A stretch of 32,677 nucleotides of DNA, from positions 1 through 32,677 of the forward strand of contig NZ_AJTQ01000250.1 of the NCBI RefSeq assembly GCF_000262345.1, written 5' to 3'. The stretch comes from Streptomyces xiaopingdaonensis. Lineage in GTDB: Bacteria > Actinomycetota > Actinomycetes > Streptomycetales > Streptomycetaceae. Positions within the stretch are counted from its first letter, which is position 1. Each line of letters opens with the position of its first letter. Made by a program: the position numbers and the translations under genes. Below are positions 30,007 through 32,677 of the stretch, in pieces. The notes under the pieces were generated by a model, which saw only the letters and a program-made list of their open reading frames with translations, did not search any database and was not told the DNA's origin.

Positions 30007-32583
30007 TCACTCGGTGGCGATCGCGCCCAGCACGCTCATCCGTCCCGCACGGAACGCCGGCACCAGGGCCGCGACGAGGCCGACCACCGCCGAGCCGAGG
30101 AAGACGCCGCCGATCGTCGCCCAGGGGATCTCCAGCACGTCGAGCCCTTCGAGCGCGAGGAGCTGCTGCGCCGTCGCACCCCACGCCATCCCGAGGCCGA
30201 GTCCGAGGAGGGCGCCGAAGAGCGCGATCACCACCGACTCCAGGCGGATCATGCGGCGCAGCTGCCGCCGGGAGAGGCCGATGGCGCGCATCAGTCCGAT
30301 CTCCCTCGTCCGTTCGACGACGGAGAGCGCCAGCGTGTTGACCACGCCGAGAACGGCGACGACGACGGCGAGCGCGAGGAGTCCGTAGACGAGGTTGAGC
30401 ATCTGGCCGACCTGCGACTGGAGGGTCTCCTTGAAGTCGGCCTGGTCGCGCACCTGGTACTGCGGGTAGCCGTCGAGGCTCTTCTTGAGCGCCGCGTACG
30501 CCGCCTCCTGCTGCCCGTCCGCCGCCGAGCCGAACAGGGCCATGTTCAGCGGGAACCGGTCGGCCGGGAGATGGGCCCGCGCCGTCGCCGTGGAGACGTA
30601 CATCGCCCCCTTGTCGACGCTCGTGTCGTCCGAGGTGATCGCGGCGACCCGCAGCTCCGCCGTCCGCCCGTGGTCGAAGTCGACGCGGACGACGTCGCCG
30701 GCGTGGACGCCGTGCTCGTTGGCCCACACCTCGCCGACCGACATCGCGTTCTTCCCGTAGGCGTCGGCGAGTTCGCCCTCGACCGTCTCCCTGCGGAGGT
30801 CCTCCGCGTACGACGGGTCCGCGGCGACGAGCCTGTCCTTCGTGCGCGAACCGTCCTCGGGGACCACCGAGGCCGGCACCATGCGGTAGGACGAGACGTG
30901 CGAGAGGCCCTCGGTCTGCCGGACGCGCTGCTCGGCGGCCGGGGTGATCGGCTGCCCGTTGTCGGACTGGACGATGAAGTCCGCGCCGACCGACCTGTCG
31001 ACCTGCTCGGAGGCCGAGGCGACCATCGAGGAACCCACCACCGACAGCGCGGCGACGAGCGCGAGCCCGATCATCAGCGCGGCGCCCGTCGCGCCCGTCC
31101 GGCGCGGGTTGCGCAGCGCGTTCCGCTCGGCGAGACGCCCCACGTGCCCGAACGGGCGCGCCACCGGCGCGGAGAGCAGCCGTACGAAGACCCCCGAGAG
31201 CACGGGCCCCACGGCGACGAAGCCGACGAGCGTCAACAGCACGCCCAGCGCGAGGAGTCCGGAGCCGGGGCCCGACTCGTCGGCGCGCGCCGCCGCGAAG
31301 AGGGATGCGCCCCCTGCGCAGGCGAGCACCGCGCCGAGGACCGCCCGGACCGTGCCGGCGCGGCGGTCCGCGGGGGCGCCCGCGTCCCGCAGCGCGGCCA
31401 TCGGCGAGACCTTGCCCGCCCGCCGCGCCGGGAGGTAGGCGGCGAAGAGCGTCACCACGATCCCGAGCGCCAGGCCGACCACCGGCGTGCGCCACGCGAC
31501 CGTCAGCTCCGAGGTGTCGAGGTTCATGCCGACGGCGCCCATCAGCTTCATCATCCCGACGGCGAGCCCGACCCCCGCGCCGACACCGAGGAGCGAACCG
31601 ACCGCGCCCAGCAGCAGCGCCTCCACCAGCACCGAGCGGTTCACCTGCCGCCGGCTGGAGCCGAGCGCCCGCATCAGGCCGAGCTCCCTCGTGCGCTGCG
31701 CGACGAGCATGGAGAAGGTGTTGACGATCAGGAAGACGCCGACGAGCAGGGCGATCCCGGCGAAGCCGAGCATGGCGTACTTGAGCACGTCGAGGAAGGC
31801 GCCCATCTCCTCCCTGCCGGAGTCCGCCGCCTCCTGCTGCGTCTGGTAGAGGAACGCGTCCGAGCCGAGCTCGGTCGCCACGTTGCGCTTCAACAGGCCG
31901 TCGGTGAAGCCCTCGTCGGCGGAGACGGAGAGCGAGGTGTACCGGTCCGTCGTGCCCAGGAGGCGCTTCTGCGCCGTCTCGGTGTCGAAGAGGACGAGGG
32001 CGGCGCCGGGGTTGGTCACCTTGAACGTGGCGATCCCGGAGATCCGCGCGGAGAAGTCGCCGACGGCGCCGAGGGTGCGCAGCTCGTCCCCGAGCGCGAG
32101 GTCGTGCTTCTCGGCGGTGTCCGCGTCGACCATCACCTGGGTGGGGCCGCGGGGCGCGTGACCGGAGGTGATCTCCATCGTCCGGCCGTCGTTCCCCGTC
32201 CAGTTGCCCGCGATGGTGGGGGCGCCCGTGGCGGCGCCGACGTTGTTCTTCTCGCCGTCGACGACGGTGACCCCAGCGGTGGACACCGAGCCCTCGGCGT
32301 CGCGGACGCCGTCGACCCCGCGCACCCGCTCCAGCGTGCCGGCGGGGATCGTCTCGGGGCGGCCGGTGCGCGGGGCCTCCTCCTGCGCGGACTCGCCCTT
32401 GGGCTTGACCGTGACGTCGGCGGCCGTCGAGGAGAACATCCGGTCGAAGGTCGCGTTCATCGTGTCGGTGAAGACGAGCGTCCCGCAGACGAACGCCACG
32501 GAGAGCAGCACGGCGATGCCGCTCAGCGCCATCCGTCCCTTGTGCGCGAAGAAACTGCGAATCGAGGTGCGCAGGACGGTCAC
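30007..32583 (-). CDS. FtsX/MacB-type ABC transporter permease, two-module
   Basis: An 858-residue membrane permease with the same two-module layout as the protein at the left edge. Helix 1 (about 18-38, IAVLLSVAFVCGTLVFTDTM) precedes a MacB-like external domain (about 45-260), then an FtsX module with MLVAQRTRELGLMRALGSSR, a middle helical pair, a second external domain (about 530-720), and a last FtsX module with VVERTREIGLMRAIGLSR, ending MSVLGAIATE. GTG 32583 overlaps the stop of the upstream ATPase frame by GTGA, a classic coupled pair. The exported substrate is unknown. Confidence 0.92.
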   Translation of the reverse strand: MTVLRTSIRSFFAHKGRMALSGIAVLLSVAFVCGTLVFTDTMNATFDRMFSSTAADVTVKPKGESAQEEAPRTGRPETIPAGTLERVRGVDGVRDAEGSVSTAGVTVVDGEKNNVGAATGAPTIAGNWTGNDGRTMEITSGHAPRGPTQVMVDADTAEKHDLALGDELRTLGAVGDFSARISGIATFKVTNPGAALVLFDTETAQKRLLGTTDRYTSLSVSADEGFTDGLLKRNVATELGSDAFLYQTQQEAADSGREEMGAFLDVLKYAMLGFAGIALLVGVFLIVNTFSMLVAQRTRELGLMRALGSSRRQVNRSVLVEALLLGAVGSLLGVGAGVGLAVGMMKLMGAVGMNLDTSELTVAWRTPVVGLALGIVVTLFAAYLPARRAGKVSPMAALRDAGAPADRRAGTVRAVLGAVLACAGGASLFAAARADESGPGSGLLALGVLLTLVGFVAVGPVLSGVFVRLLSAPVARPFGHVGRLAERNALRNPRRTGATGAALMIGLALVAALSVVGSSMVASASEQVDRSVGADFIVQSDNGQPITPAAEQRVRQTEGLSHVSSYRMVPASVVPEDGSRTKDRLVAADPSYAEDLRRETVEGELADAYGKNAMSVGEVWANEHGVHAGDVVRVDFDHGRTAELRVAAITSDDTSVDKGAMYVSTATARAHLPADRFPLNMALFGSAADGQQEAAYAALKKSLDGYPQYQVRDQADFKETLQSQVGQMLNLVYGLLALAVVVAVLGVVNTLALSVVERTREIGLMRAIGLSRRQLRRMIRLESVVIALFGALLGLGLGMAWGATAQQLLALEGLDVLEIPWATIGGVFLGSAVVGLVAALVPAFRAGRMSVLGAIATE

Positions 32584-32677
32584 TGCCTGACCCCCGCAAC
32601 GGCTCGGGCACCCGCGGGGACGGCGCCGGCGCGGGTGTCGAGGGTTTTCATGCGTTCGAGGACGGCTTCGGCGGTGG
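32580..32677 (-). CDS. ABC transporter ATP-binding protein, C-terminal end (partial)
   Basis: Reading leftward from the window edge, the frame gives TAEAVLERMKTLDTRAGA and about 12 more residues, then TGA at 32582-32580. The TAE-VLERMK element is typical of the C-terminus of MacB-type ATPases in Streptomyces. Most of the gene lies outside the window. Its stop overlaps the permease GTG by four bases. Confidence 0.8.
   Translation of the reverse strand, partial: TAEAVLERMKTLDTRAGAVPAGARAVAGVRQ

Noticed and set aside
26609..30388. A 1259-codon plus-strand open frame
   Set aside because: It is antisense to mfd and has typical shadow composition; high GC makes stop codons rare on the reverse frame.

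Overview
The window looks like chromosomal core DNA of a Streptomyces or a very close relative. The evidence is very high GC, third codon positions that are almost always G or C, frequent GTG starts, GGAGG-type ribosome sites, lipobox lipoproteins, and the gene order NDH-2 / DUF501 / Ppx / FtsB / enolase / Rpf-LysM / P450 / YhhN / MazG / SurA-like / DNA methylase / Mfd. From memory, that order is the conserved eno-to-mfd neighbourhood of Streptomyces chromosomes. I see no rRNA, tRNA, CRISPR array, transposase, integrase or biosynthetic cluster.

Left part (1-7.1 kb). A MacB/FtsX-type ABC permease reads rightward and meets, at a 15-bp-stem hairpin, a leftward cyclopropane-fatty-acid synthase gene and a leftward type II NADH dehydrogenase gene (ndh). 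The region upstream of ndh holds two Rex-operator-like palindromes and several hairpins. Beyond it a rightward class II glutamine amidotransferase gene begins.

Centre (7.2-17.2 kb). A leftward housekeeping block contains a DUF501 protein fused in frame to a Ppx/GppA phosphatase, an FtsB/DivIC-like division protein, enolase, an Rpf-like peptidoglycan hydrolase with LysM, a cytochrome P450 with an unusual disordered N-terminal extension of about 314 residues, a YhhN membrane protein, MazG, and a SurA-N-like lipoprotein.

Right part (17.4-32.7 kb). A leftward HTH plus N6-type DNA methylase plus specificity-like protein (catalytic motif CHPPF instead of NPPF) is divergent from a DUF4352-type lipoprotein across a perfect 17-bp palindrome. 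Next come a HAD phosphatase, an HD hydrolase, an ArsR-type regulator divergent from an MFS exporter, a secreted HNH nuclease-like lipoprotein whose 3' end lies antisense to the exporter tail, an acyltransferase-3 membrane protein, the repair helicase Mfd, and a second MacB/FtsX-type ABC permease with the tail of its ATPase at the window edge.

Most genes are ordinary core genes. The parts that deserve a second look are the DUF501-Ppx fusion, the repeat-bearing disordered extension on the P450 and its tight coupling to yhhN, the paired Rex-like boxes and hairpin-rich region at ndh, the methylase with a non-canonical motif IV beside a palindromic operator, the 188-bp antisense overlap of exporter and nuclease genes, and several genes that appear to be leaderless. 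All motif and promoter calls were made by eye. Homology statements rest on recognised motifs, not on a search.
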